From: Cristatella mucedo
Taxonomy: Eukaryota; Bryozoa; Phylactolaemata; Cristatellidae
Reading direction: 5' to 3'
Assembly: GCA_009760855.2 (NCBI GenBank)
Contig: WPIO01000192.1
Coordinates: 1-64,000 of the forward strand
Length of the DNA: 64,000 nt
A program made the position numbers and the translations under genes. Below are positions 33,396 through 43,266 of the stretch, in pieces (the stretch's first letter is position 1; each line of letters begins with the position of its first letter). The notes under the pieces were generated by a model, which made no database searches, was not told where the DNA came from, and was given only the letters and a program-made list of their open reading frames with translations.

Positions 33396-33428
33396 TTTTT
33401 AGAACACCGTGGTGGCTATCAAAGCCAT

Positions 33429-33622
33429 CGCCACTCTCAGTAAAACTGGGTTCACAGTATCGACTCTCATCCGCCTAATTTCCACCTGTTATTGCGGGCT
33501 CACACCGTGCTTGCTGCCCCTAACTCGCCACTCTCAGTAAAACTGGGTTCACAGTATCGACTCTCATCCGCCTAATTTCCACCTGTTATTGCGGGCTCAC
33601 ACCGTGCTTGCTGCCCCTAACT
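33429..33622 (+). repeat. Perfect 97-bp tandem duplication
   Basis: 33429-33525 and 33526-33622 are identical as far as I can read. Each starts CGCCACTCTCAGTAAAAC and ends GCTGCCCCTAACT. The second copy runs into a family 1 tail. Confidence 0.95.
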
Positions 33623-33765
33623 ATGTCATTCTTGTTGTTTATTGTGCATGCTACCGCTAAACATTCGATCATGCTTCCTTTGTAGCAAATGTAAAGCGCC
33701 TGGGAAGAGATTGAGTTCTCTGAGGGCGCTTTATCAAGTGTATTATTATTTTTATTATAGTTTCG
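33595..33765 (+). mobile_element. Family 1 3' UTR and tail
   Basis: It reads CTGCCCCTAACTATGTCATT, then TAGCAAATGTAAAGCGCCTG, GAGTTCTCTGAGGGCGCTTT and (ATT)n. Confidence 0.85.
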
Positions 33766-33769
33766 CATA

Positions 33770-35165
33770 CAGCACCGTTCCCTAATGCGGGAGGATCGTG
33801 TGAAAGACGGTTGCTCTACAAAGTCACTAAGCCATTACCCGCAGAAGTTGAGTTCGCTACTGCAGTATTGTAAAGTAAAATAGTATGCAAAGAATATAAA
33901 AAAGAAGATAGACATATAAGTTAGCTTTTTCGAGAAAGTGCATAGTGCTAAGTAATGTTCGCCTTACGAGTGTGTCGAGCTAAGTACTACGCGCGTTATT
34001 CGTGTGTTGGAGTATTTCATTAAAAGAAGGACGGTGTCTTCTTTTTAGAAGTAATTTAAGCCGTTTCTATAATGCATAAGCATTTCATATTCAAAGACTT
34101 TCTCTTAAGACGGTCAACATCACTAAGGCATGCTCGCACCAGCCGTTTTTATTTTCGTACGAGGGGGTGTTGGGATTGATTCGTCGTGTGGTCCAATAAG
34201 GAGCCAAAAAGTAGAGACTGCTTCTCCTATGTGAGAGTCTGCCAAAATGGATAATGACGTGGTAACCCAAACCAGAAGGAAATCGGTCTAAAGTCACCGC
34301 TAATTTAGGAGTAGGTAGGTGCTAGTATGTGCTGCACCAATGCATGCTGGTACGCTGGCTGTAGCACGAACACAGCAGTGACGATGAGCCTTCTAACACT
34401 GACATATCTTCTTTTCCGTAATCCAGACAAGTCGATTTAACAGCAGCGGACGGTTTAGGGCGTTCAAAAGCCACTATGACGTACTCCAACGGCTCTCCGG
34501 CCTAGAGCTCAAATCAGCTCCAATGCCAATGCCAAATCCTGAAATCACAACTGTCAAACTATCTCGGCATGCCGGTTTTTATACGACCTAAGAAATAAAC
34601 TGCCTCGGGTTACGAGTGGCCCAACTAAAGAGTTTTCGAGATACTTGTCTCTTGGCCGATTTTTCGCTTTGAGTGGAGAGCTAAAATTTGGGTTACGAGC
34701 CAGCTTCGCACACCCCACCGGTAGTTGCCGTAGCGAACGTCAAGAAGCTCTTCACCAAGCACCTGCTCAACGGCAGGTGACAACTTTGAGGTAGCAGAGA
34801 GCACAAGCCTCACCCATTGAGAGTTCCGGGAGGTCTATTATAGCCTTGTGATATGCCTCAGAATAATTGATACAGCCCGGCAGGGAGTTACAAAGAGGAC
34901 CTTGACCTTGTTACATAACAATGCTCCTCATGATATTCTTATTCCAGCAGGGGCATTGCGCAGCTCAGCCTCTACTGTCATAAGAATCCCATAAGCGGCA
35001 ATTTTTATATAACACTAAGACATCATGCATTATGTTTTGGATATCAGAGTCTTTATATAAATATATCAAATATTTTTTTTAATATATAGCAGTTACTTAT
35101 TCTAGAAAGGAAATTCATCTTGCAGTGAATTGAAATAGTAATGCAAATATAAGATATTAATTCGC
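33770..35165. other. Unassigned sequence left of the virus-like block
   Basis: No gene recognised. A+T content rises from about 35000. The left boundary and any terminal inverted repeat of the virus-like element were not identified. Confidence 0.4.
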
Positions 35166-35169
35166 CGTT

Positions 35170-36060
35170 TATTATTATTATGCATCATCTTTACAATCAT
35201 TAGGAGGTGAAATAAAAGAAACTTTAGAAGTAATTGAGGAAGCAATATCTAGTAGAAAGATTGTTGGTTCTTCTTTGGTTTCTCGTTTACTTACTAGGGA
35301 TTTATTGAAAGGAATATGTAATAATAAAATTGAAAGAGGCATTAGCATATTATAAAAACGTAAATATGCCACTACTCATTTCTGGCTAAATATTAACGTG
35401 ATAATTATTTATATTAGTTCTCTAACTTTAATCAATTCTAATCTGGACCCATTAATAGTTTATTTGCGAGATGAAAAAATGTAGTTACTAATACTCCTGA
35501 AGGCCTTGAACTAATTGATGATGAAACTTTTGACATTGACTAAGAGAATTTTAAATTTTCTTCACACATACCTAAGTGTAATGGCTCTCTTAAAGGTATC
35601 TTAAACAAAATTAAAATAGTTTGTGAAACGAAGCAAAACAATATAAAAGTAATTATAAATAATGGAGTCACATTTGAATCGATTTTCAATTAACTAAAAA
35701 CCACCAACAATTTTTAAAAAGATTTTTTGGGATATAATTTAAAAAGCTTTCCTAATGAAGTGAAAAAATCTTTACTGCTTACTCATTGTTTGTATAAAGA
35801 GTATAGAGATTCTTTCTTCGATACAAGATTGGTAATTAATAAAAATTATAAAATATTAAAAAGATCTGTCTGTTTGCATAAATAAAATGAAGATTCTTTG
35901 TTAAATTGTGATGGATTATATAAAGATCCTCGTGAGTATGTACAAATAGAAATTATTGGTAGTCTAATCAAAGGTTTCCAAGGGTAAGTTCGTTATGTTA
36001 TTACAAGCATAAAAGTCCAAATTTCAATGAAGAAATTTACATGTCTTAAATTAAAACAGC
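35170..36060 (+). pseudogene. Unrecognised broken ORF(s) of the virus-like block
   Basis: Consistent lysine/isoleucine/asparagine-rich plus-strand coding with scattered stops. Pieces include LGGEIKETLEVIEEAISSRK, LLTRDLLKGICNNKIERG and DGLYKDPREYVQIEIIG. I cannot assign a function. Codon use is strongly A/T at third positions, unlike the retrotransposons around it. Confidence 0.45.
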
Positions 36061-36236
36061 AAAACTTTATTAAAAATTTACGAAGCTTCTGAAAATCTTT
36101 TAGAGGAAATAAATGATGAAAAAGACGAACAAAAAGAAACGTAAAACTAATTTCTAAGAAAAGAAAACTATAAATTTATACTGAAAATGATGGCTGATTT
36201 AATAAAAAATATATCAACTAAAGTTATGAAGAATGT

Positions 36237-36569
36237 GTGCAATATATTACTAAAGTTAGATCTTGCTTAACAAATCTAGCAAATATGAGATATTCTATGA
36301 AAGTTATAAACATAGTCACAGCTTTAGGAGTAACAATTTCTAGTACCTTTATTCAATCTGTTTCTAATATTCCTCATGTAGTTTCAACTTTTTTAGCAGT
36401 ATCTGCAATGATGGTAGCAGTTGATGGTTTTCTAGAAGAAATTAACAAAAGTAAAAGATCAATTCTAGAGTCTAATTCAAAGTTTATTTTAAAGGTTACA
36501 TATGCATTATCCGAAGAAGTAATAGCAAATGAAGAATTCGAAGGCATTATAATGGAAGGTTCTCCTTAA
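36237..36569 (+). CDS. Small two-helix membrane protein, intact ORF in the virus-like block
   Basis: The ORF has 110 codons without interruption in a region otherwise full of stops. Two hydrophobic segments lie at about residues 23-43 (VINIVTALGVTISSTFI) and 45-66 (IPHVVSTFLAVSAMMVAVDG). A charged helical C-terminus follows (EEINKSKRSILESNSKFI). It might continue an upstream frame after a frameshift, since an ATG-led MADLIKN frame starts at 36188. Two-TM plus cytoplasmic helix is a general layout shared with SLATT-like proteins, but I see no decisive motif. Function unknown. Confidence 0.5.
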   Translation: MQYITKVRSCLTNLANMRYSMKVINIVTALGVTISSTFIQSVSNIPHVVSTFLAVSAMMVAVDGFLEEINKSKRSILESNSKFILKVTYALSEEVIANEEFEGIIMEGSP

Positions 36570-37107
36570 GTAACTATTCCTTTTTAATTTCTTGTAGTTT
36601 CCTTTAACAAAACTTATTTTAACGTCATCGACCCAAAAACGCACTGGCAGGTTTTTCATTATCATTATTGCAACAATAATATGCTTAGTTAAAATCCATA
36701 TCGGATCTGTAGTTCTTTTTTCATCTTCACCTTCACATTGTTCTAGTAAATATATAACAGTTATTCCAAGTTCTAATAATTCTTCATGCTTTCCTACTTT
36801 TCTATGGTACTCTAGTTTCTTTAGTTTTTCTCGTTCCTTTTATGGCTTTAGATGGTTCTTCTCCAATTGAGCTTGCCATCTTGTTGTTAAGAGAATCTAT
36901 GATCTTAGGTAGATTCGTAATCTACTCTTTGTTTTGAACTTGATGCCTTTTAAAGAATTTCTAATTATTGTTCATACTGTGCAATAAAAGCTCTTTCTGC
37001 CATTGTTCGATTCATTCTTTCAACTATGGCAGCACTCTTCTTGCTAGTAGTTTCTATCACACGCGTCCCATGCCCATTCATGACTTTCTTGAAATATCTT
37101 TCATAAT

Positions 37108-37182
37108 AACAATAATAATGCACTTTGATAAAGTGCCCTCAGAGAATTAAATCTCTTCCTAGGCGCTATACATTTGCTGCTA
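37108..37182 (-). mobile_element. Family 1 3' tail inside the integrase
   Basis: A (ATT)n-TGCACTTTGATAAAGTGCC tail through CTAGGCGCTATACATTTGC on the minus strand. It lies between the second aspartate and glutamate regions of the integrase frame. Confidence 0.85.
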
Positions 37183-37237
37183 AGAGATTTTTTAACTCAG
37201 ATCCAGGATCTACTGTTATCTTCTTTCGCCATTCTAA

Positions 37238-37582
37238 TAATAATAATAATAATAATACACTTGATAAAGCGCCCTCAGAGAACTCAATCTCTCTCTAGAC
37301 GCTTTAAATTTGCTGCAAAGGGAAATGCAATTGAATGGTAAGTAAAATCATGATTGAAAAAAAAGTTAATAACATGGTTAGGGGTGACATGCACAGGGTC
37401 AGCATGCAAATGTGGTTAGTGGCAGCATGCGCAGTGTCAGCACGCATAAGCACATCAAGGACAAATCACAGGGACCCACTAAATGCTGTCCTAAATAGGT
37501 ATGTTTTTAAATTCTTTTTAAATGTGGTCAGGTCAGGGGATGTTCAGACGCAGGTCGGGAGAGAGTTATAGGCTTTGGGAGC
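37238..37582 (-). mobile_element. Family 1 3' end inside the integrase, with target duplication
   Basis: About 345 bp of family 1 C-terminus, 3' UTR and tail on the minus strand. ATTCTAA is present at 37231-37237 and again at 37583-37589, so the 7-bp duplication defines the insertion exactly. The integrase reading resumes in the same frame on both sides. Confidence 0.9.
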
Positions 37583-37959
37583 ATTCTAAAGGACTATTAG
37601 AGTTTATGTCTATTATTGCTTGTGTTAATTCTTTCAAAGACTTGGTTTTAAGTGCTCTCGAGTCTTTTTATCTACTAGCAAAATCAATGACACTTAATGC
37701 ATATTTGTATCCGGACTTAGTTGGCATATACAGTACGTCTGCTTGGTGACTTACATTAGGTGATTCTGTGCCTACGAAACCTTATGGAATTTCTTTTGGC
37801 CTTGGTTTGAATACTTGACTAACATCTGAATCCAGATCAAATTTTACTTGTTCATTTGTTTCATTTTGGGTTAAAAATTAAAGTATATAGAAATGGGAAT
37901 ATTTTTTAAGGTTTGTTCTAAAACATTTAACGAACTTGATTATCCAGAGTCATTTCATC

Positions 37960-38420
37960 TTGTTTCTAAAAAAGATTTCGAAGACCAAAGTTAAAATAGG
38001 AAGTACGATGTTGTATCCGTGATCTGGATAGTATTAAAACAGAGTTTGACTCCAGAATACTACGTAACAACAAAAGGTATTATGCCCTTATTGGCATTAT
38101 GCTAAAAATAAGTATTCTAAGGAAAAACCTGGTAAGCTGTATTTTCTGGCAAAAAAAACTTTAGAAAAGTGTTCAGGAATCTTTCGTTTGAATCCGTGTT
38201 CCAGTAATGAGCCTTTTTTGTGTTATTTCAAAATTGTTTCCGTTCGTAAAAAAGTAAGCGTAAATCTACAAAACTAACAGAACTTATTGTATTACTGGTT
38301 CATTTATACTTTTCACGTGAGTATATAACTAAGCAAGAGATTGACTTTGAGATTTCCTAGATTATCAATCAAGTAATAGCCTGTGGGCGCTCTATTGAAG
38401 ATAGCGTAGTATTCAAAACA
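37960..38420 (+). pseudogene. Unrecognised broken ORF of the virus-like block
   Basis: Plus-strand frame with FKVCSKTFNELDYPESFHLV and YDVVSVIWIVLKQSL, then stops. No family recognised. Confidence 0.35.
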
Positions 38421-38436
38421 CTTACTTGAATTACTT

Positions 38437-38935
38437 CTGCTACTTTTTTATTGTTATATCTAAATAAGATTTAGTTACCAAATCACTTGTATTAGCATGA
38501 TCAGCAACAAAAGTAATATAATCCCCATTAATATTCAAAGAACTACCAGCAGGATGACCATTGAGCATCACATCTCGTCTTTGTCCGCAATAAGTAACAC
38601 AAAAGTCATCGGGGAGAACTCTAGGAGTAGTCTTGCTTGAGCCGCAGTAACTTGAAGTATTATCAAATCCATTCATATTTAGGTCGCCATTGTATCACCA
38701 ACTTTTAACATAATTGCTTAACTGACTAACATTAGCAGAATCAATAGGATTAACTCCACGTCCAAGATTAACAACTGGTTGACCATTGAAATCGATATGT
38801 CATTTCCTGTTATCACGAAATTAGAATCTGAATAACTCTTTGTAACAGCATCGATAGAGTTTACTGGATCATTTAGGTTGATAATCCTATTTGCATCAAG
38901 ATCAGATAAAAGATGACCATTTATTTTTGTGACGT
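38437..38935 (-). pseudogene. Fibre-like repeat protein of the virus-like block
   Basis: The minus frame has three versions of a motif common in phage and viral fibre or collar proteins. They are INLNDPVNSIDAVTKSY (near 38.88 kb), VNLGRGVNPIDSANVSQL (near 38.77, in another frame) and FVADHANTSDLVTKSYLD (near 38.45). The last 78 codons (38676-38440) are open. One frameshift lies near 38.8 kb. Such proteins usually form trimeric attachment structures; the assignment rests on the motif alone. Confidence 0.5.
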
Positions 38936-38949
38936 AAGCACTAAGATCT

Positions 38950-39780
38950 ACTCAGCGATTCATCTATATATTTGGCAATTACAAATTTTGATCTATCTTA
39001 TACTTCTTTTACAATCGATACCATTCTTGCGAGTCGATCATGACCTTCTTCATGTATTACCCCTATCAGTGATCTTTAATGTGATAGTTTACGTCATCTC
39101 TTTACAAATTTATTACTGAATCGTCCATATTTGCTAATAATATCAAACTCAAAGTCAAAGTACTTCTCATATTTAAGTAGTAACATTAAAAGTGGACTTC
39201 TGTTTGGAATATCGAACTCCTATTTACTTGGTATTCTAAAACTTTCTGCTGCTCCAAAATCACGTGGAGCTTCTTCACAGTTTAATAGAGGAACACAAAT
39301 TTCAAACTCAGAATAATAAAATTCACTCAATCCAAAGAAATGTACACCTAGTAAATATTGGGCATGATATTGCTTAGGTATTAAATCTTTAAGAATACTC
39401 CTACTCTAATGACTTTTTATCTCAACTAAAGTATCTCATCTGTTATTTAATCAGGAAAATATTTATAAACACCATGTCTAGTAAAACATTCACTAGCACT
39501 TTCAAGTTTTATTCCAAGTTTCATTTCTAAAAACTTAGCAACAACAGATACCAAGATTTTACCAAATAGCATTGGAGGAAACGTTAGTCTTGAATTATTA
39601 TCCATGTATTTTTTTAGTTCTCGCGTTGCCATTATCTCAATATCTTTTTAACTTTGATCACCAAATACCACATCATAACCAAGCACTAAATCAACTTCTA
39701 ATTCGCAAATATTCAAACACATTGATTTTTTTCATTCATCAGAACCTTGTATAAAATCAAAATTTTCCATTTATATTCTG
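38950..39780 (-). pseudogene. Unrecognised broken structural-type ORF
   Basis: The minus frame begins MENFDFIQGSDE and continues through 39632-39447 (LTFPPMLFGKILVSVVAKFL). Below 39.4 kb it has SEFEICVPLLNCEEAPRDFG and YEKYFDFEFDII. There are several stops. Position between capsid-like and fibre-like genes suggests a structural role, but no fold is evident. Confidence 0.4.
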
Positions 39781-39839
39781 GCTAAAATTGTATTAATTAT
39801 TCATATTTTCATATACCTATGATCCTTTCATGCATGTAA

Positions 39840-41480
39840 GCTGTGAACCATTGCCATTAGAAGTCAGTTTGGCTGTTTTCACAAATAGTTAAGTAATGTA
39901 CAATAATTGTTATCGCTGGAACAGTAGGAGCAGCTGCCGGATTTGCCTGCGGAATCAACTCATTGAACTCAATGCTCACATCAAGCTTTGTTGTATTTCT
40001 TAAAGGTTGGTCATGCTAGTGAAGATTGATTACATGAATTGGGTGCAAAGTTAGCCATTCTGGATAGTAATACCTACTGGTTCTGTCACTTCATTAAGAC
40101 CAATGAATTGTTTCCGGAAATGAGTAAAAATGAGTTAAGTCTTCATAATCAGTAGAGCATTTTCCATCTTTTGGATAACTACTTCCAGCCAAAGAAGGAT
40201 ATTGAGCGGAACCATTTGCAAGCACATGGTATTCCTAATATTGCAGTGGTTATAACTGCAAATATTTCCAGTATAATCATTGTTTTTTTTCTAATTTTGT
40301 GCGGCTACAATAACCACCGAACTTTGTCAAAAGTGTTCTCAACTGTCAAAGTTCTAGTACATTTCAAACCTTGATTAATGTTATTTAAAATCGTATTCTC
40401 ATAATGTCTACGTCTATGTTTCAGTTTAATTTTTTAATTTGTTCTCCTCTTTTACTAGATATTTCTGCAAACTTGATGCTAAAATTTCGTAATAGCATAG
40501 TACATGAAACCATTGGTCTCATCTGTGTCCTATTAGTTTTGAAAGCATTTCAAATGCCTTAGCCATTTATTATTTAAAGCGTTTTGTCCACCATAATTTC
40601 TAAAAGCATTTGCATTATTCTGATCAGAAGCTCCTCTACTAATGCCCATCATAATATCAGACTTTCAATTTCTTCTGCACCAAGTCTAACTTTCAATTAC
40701 GCTAAACATCCAAGTAGCTGCGTTGTTAACTAGACCTACTGCTAAGTTTTTACCTGGTGGGCCATAAGCCCCATTAGCACGCGTCTGAACCTGTGGTTGA
40801 CCTTTAGGTAGAAGATAAGAATCAGACAATACATAATATAACTCTTTTTACCTGGTACCGTAAAATTTATAAGCTTATTTGAAACACTGTCAAGCTCATT
40901 TCTATTAGTTTGGTAGAGCTCTATATACTGATAGTTTTTTATTTGGATATTTAGGGAAACTTGGATTACCTAATTCAAGGATAGTATCCATTAGAGCACT
41001 AGCCGTTTCTACTCTATACAAAAAAGTAGAATGCATTTCTTACTCTGAATATATAGACCAGCTCCTATCTTTTTCATATAACCAACATATTCATCAGCTC
41101 TAATTCTTTCAGGTAAAACTAATTTTTCTGTTTTAACTCCTTCTATTTCTTTATAAGCTTTTGGATCACTTTCTTAACTGGCTCTGAGTAATCTTTTGTT
41201 TGGTTTCTTCTTCAATTTCAGATTTAGATTTCTTTTAATTTTTTGGCTGTAGTTTTTTATCATAACTCTTTGATTTTAGGGTCTATCTCTTTAACTTTAC
41301 GGTCATAATCATCTTCTTTCTTGTGTTTCTCCAATTCAAATTGCAGTTCTTTTTTTGTCTGTTTTCCCCAAGTTTTTCATCTAATTTTCTACGTTTATTA
41401 GCATAATCCTGGTAAACTTGTATTATATGTCTGTAATTTAATGAGTGTTCTTGCTAGGTGCTTTTCAATTTCAATATTAT
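39840..41480 (-). pseudogene. Probable major capsid region, heavily broken
   Basis: Minus-strand frames contain, in order, a basic coiled-coil-like stretch (41.39-41.2 kb), NLAVGLVNNAATWMFSVIES (about 40.7 kb), and a terminal strand-rich piece with AAAPTVPAITIIVHYLTI (about 39.93 kb). A LVNNAA-x-x-F segment followed by an asparagine-rich loop resembles the N-terminal jelly roll of Polinton-type major capsid proteins. Frames switch at least five times. It is a tentative call, made partly on gene order. Confidence 0.38.
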
Positions 41481-41511
41481 CAAAATTCATGCTAGGGCAT
41501 GAATAGTTAGT

Positions 41512-41835
41512 TCATGTTAGTCCAGTTAAAACAGGAGCAGCTTTCTCAATTTCATCAGTTCCTTTATCAAGAACACCAGAGCCATGAATTTTCCTCCCTT
41601 TTTCCTTGGCCAATTCTGGCATAATTATCAATTGCTCAAAATAGTATTTAAAAATGTGTATAGTTACCATAACAGCAGAAAAAACATGAGCAGGATTACT
41701 ATTTTGGTCTGTCAGAGTGAATCTAAAACTGTCTATTCCTTCTACATTAATACGTTTTGGCACGAATAGTATATTAGGAAGATGAGCATATATTTTCTTA
41801 CCTGGTTTTATAGCATCAATATCTATAATATGCAA
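41512..41835 (-). CDS. Small structural-looking ORF with a TDQN motif
   Basis: 107 open codons on the minus strand: KKIYAHLPNILFVPKRINVE, SFRFTLTDQNSNPAH and TIHIFKYYFEQL, ending GSGVLDKGTDEIEKAA. The pattern NILFVP, then a strand ending TDQ, then a second TIHI strand resembles the C-terminus of minor structural proteins seen in Polinton-like elements. A related TDQ strand is in 42762-42556. Upstream it is truncated by a family 2 tail at 41850, so the N-terminus is missing. Confidence 0.45.
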   Translation of the reverse strand: MHIIDIDAIKPGKKIYAHLPNILFVPKRINVEGIDSFRFTLTDQNSNPAHVFSAVMVTIHIFKYYFEQLIIMPELAKEKGRKIHGSGVLDKGTDEIEKAAPVLTGLT

Positions 41836-41849
41836 TGATGCAAATTTTC

Positions 41850-41957
41850 AGGCTGCTTAAAATGCTTAGGCTGTGAGTGAGCTATACAAAACTATCATGC
41901 GTAACACCCACTTGGTCTTTATGACTTTGTGGAGTTACAGACGGAGATACATTACAA
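41850..41957 (+). mobile_element. Family 2 retrotransposon 3' tail
   Basis: TTAGGCTGTGAGTGAGC to GTGGAGTTACAGACGGAGAT, ending ACATTAC. It is 5' truncated to about 105 bp and lies between two minus-strand frames of the virus-like block. Confidence 0.9.
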
Positions 41958-41959
41958 AA

Positions 41960-42762
41960 CTAATCCATTTACAACAGAATTATCAGGCAACACATTTTAT
42001 TTCAAGCCTTATAAGTATCAGATAAATACACAGCTTTTCTATAGCTTCATAAGGAATTCCATCTACCATTGCAGGATCAAAAGATCCCTATTGATTATAC
42101 TTAAATCCTAAAGTATCCCGATGGACCTTGAAACACCCGACGCATTAATTCCAAGCAGAGCGACATAATTACCAACTACTTGCATTATTATTTTGTCATC
42201 AGTATCAACACAAAGTTTTTGCTATTACAATTTCTATTATAAGCATTGTAAAGATTTCCTGCTTCTCTTAATGCATAGTTAATTGCGTCTACATTGTTAT
42301 TGCTGCTGAATAACCTCCTGTAATTGCAATTGATTGTGATAAAGGTGTAGTAAGATTTCTTTTATAACAAAGTTGATTATTAACTCCACTAACAATATTA
42401 GAAATAACTTGACTTGTGTAAGCAAATTCTACTCTTCGTAAACCAGCAACTTTGTTATAGCCTGATTTTGATCCAAGTAGAATGGGTGGGATTAATTACT
42501 CTGCTTCAGAACTAGTTGTTTTTTAATCTTATATTATATTATATTTATTCTTATATTATAATTCAAAAATGGCGATAACAAGTGCTATCTGTTGGGGACC
42601 AAAGTCTAAAACTGTTAAATGTTGATCTGTAACGGTAATTAATATATTAGAAACTGATTCACCAGAAATATTATGATACTCGATAGTATTCAGCTCGTGT
42701 ACGATCTGTTCCCAAGGATAAAAATTGTACGCAAAACTTGTTAAGTACTTGTGATTTATCAC
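41960..42762 (-). pseudogene. Structural-looking frames with a second TDQ motif
   Basis: 42762-42556 is open: YPWEQIVHELNTIEYHNISG, SVSNILITVTDQHLTVLDFG and IALVIAIFEL. Below it, a second minus frame has AGLRRVEFAYTSQVISNIVS and SQSIAITGGYSAA, then stops. The two parts may be separate genes. The S-N-I-x-I-T-V-TDQ strand parallels the one in 41835-41512, suggesting related folds. Function inferred only from this and from position. Confidence 0.4.
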
Positions 42763-42779
42763 CGTTTATGTAACTAGAG

Positions 42780-43266
42780 CCACTTGAAACCAAGTTACAA
42801 TTAAATTAGTAAAATCGAGTGATGTCCCAAATGAAGATCACGTAGATTCTAACTTTGTTAAATTAAGTGAAGACACAATGAATGAAATTTTAAACATGAG
42901 AGGCTATTCAATTTTTATTACAGCCGATCCTTTTGGTACTAATGACGGTGTTAATCTTGGTTATTTAAATAGAGTATGTGATCTAAATATAGCTACTATA
43001 CCATTTCTTTGAACAATGGATTGTTCAATAACTAAAGAATTATTTGGAAAAAAGCAATGGAAAATATATTACTAATTTAGGGGATGTTGTACTTCCTAGA
43101 GGAATACTTGAATTTGGAGCAACATATGTTATTCCCAGTGTTGGGACAACAGTACTTATGCCACCGGTGACAGCAGAACCTGGACTACAGGGGCAACTAT
43201 CTGGTGGTTATACGTTACATGGTAATACAAAACTAATACCTTTAGTACATTTTTTCTTGGTAGGAT
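42780..43266 (+). pseudogene. Unrecognised broken ORF at the right side of the virus-like block
   Basis: Plus frames with SEDTMNEILNMRGYSIFITA and NLGYLNRVCDLNIATIPFL, then after a frameshift 43044-43266 with ITNLGDVVLPRGILEFGATY and GLQGQLSGGYTLHGNTKLI. It is cut on the right by a family 1 insertion. No family recognised. Confidence 0.4.

Larger units (their letters stand above)
36570..37960 (-). pseudogene. Polinton-type rve integrase, broken
   Basis: Reading leftward: a segment with LYMPTKSGYKYALSVIDFAS (37.75-37.68 kb; first catalytic aspartate region), KSRALKTK-type sequence, and TVDPGSELKN near 37.2 kb (second aspartate). Then comes KKSAAIVERMNRTMAERAF near 37.05 kb (catalytic glutamate in the VERMNR box), and the tail has SLNNKM and IGEEPSKAIKGT near 36.85 kb. 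This order is that of retroviral-like integrases of Polintons. Two family 1 fragments interrupt it (37238-37582 and 37108-37182), and further stops and frameshifts follow. It would have joined the element's DNA to the host genome; this copy cannot. Confidence 0.72.
35165..43266. mobile_element. Decayed Polinton/Maverick-like (virus-derived) element
   Basis: An AT-rich block about 8.1 kb long with genes on both strands and many stops. On the plus strand it has unrecognised frames (35.2-36.0 kb), a two-helix membrane ORF (36.24-36.57) and an unrecognised frame at 42.8-43.27. On the minus strand it has an rve integrase (37.9-36.6), a fibre-like protein (38.9-38.4), an unrecognised frame (39.8-39.0), a probable major-capsid region (41.4-39.8) and two small structural-looking ORFs (42.8-41.5). 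Integrase plus capsid-like genes in one block is the known gene set of Polintons and adintoviruses. No protein-primed DNA polymerase, packaging ATPase or protease was recognised, so the element is partial or too decayed. Family 1 and 2 retrotransposons have inserted in it, and its right side is cut by one at 43267. Confidence 0.65.
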
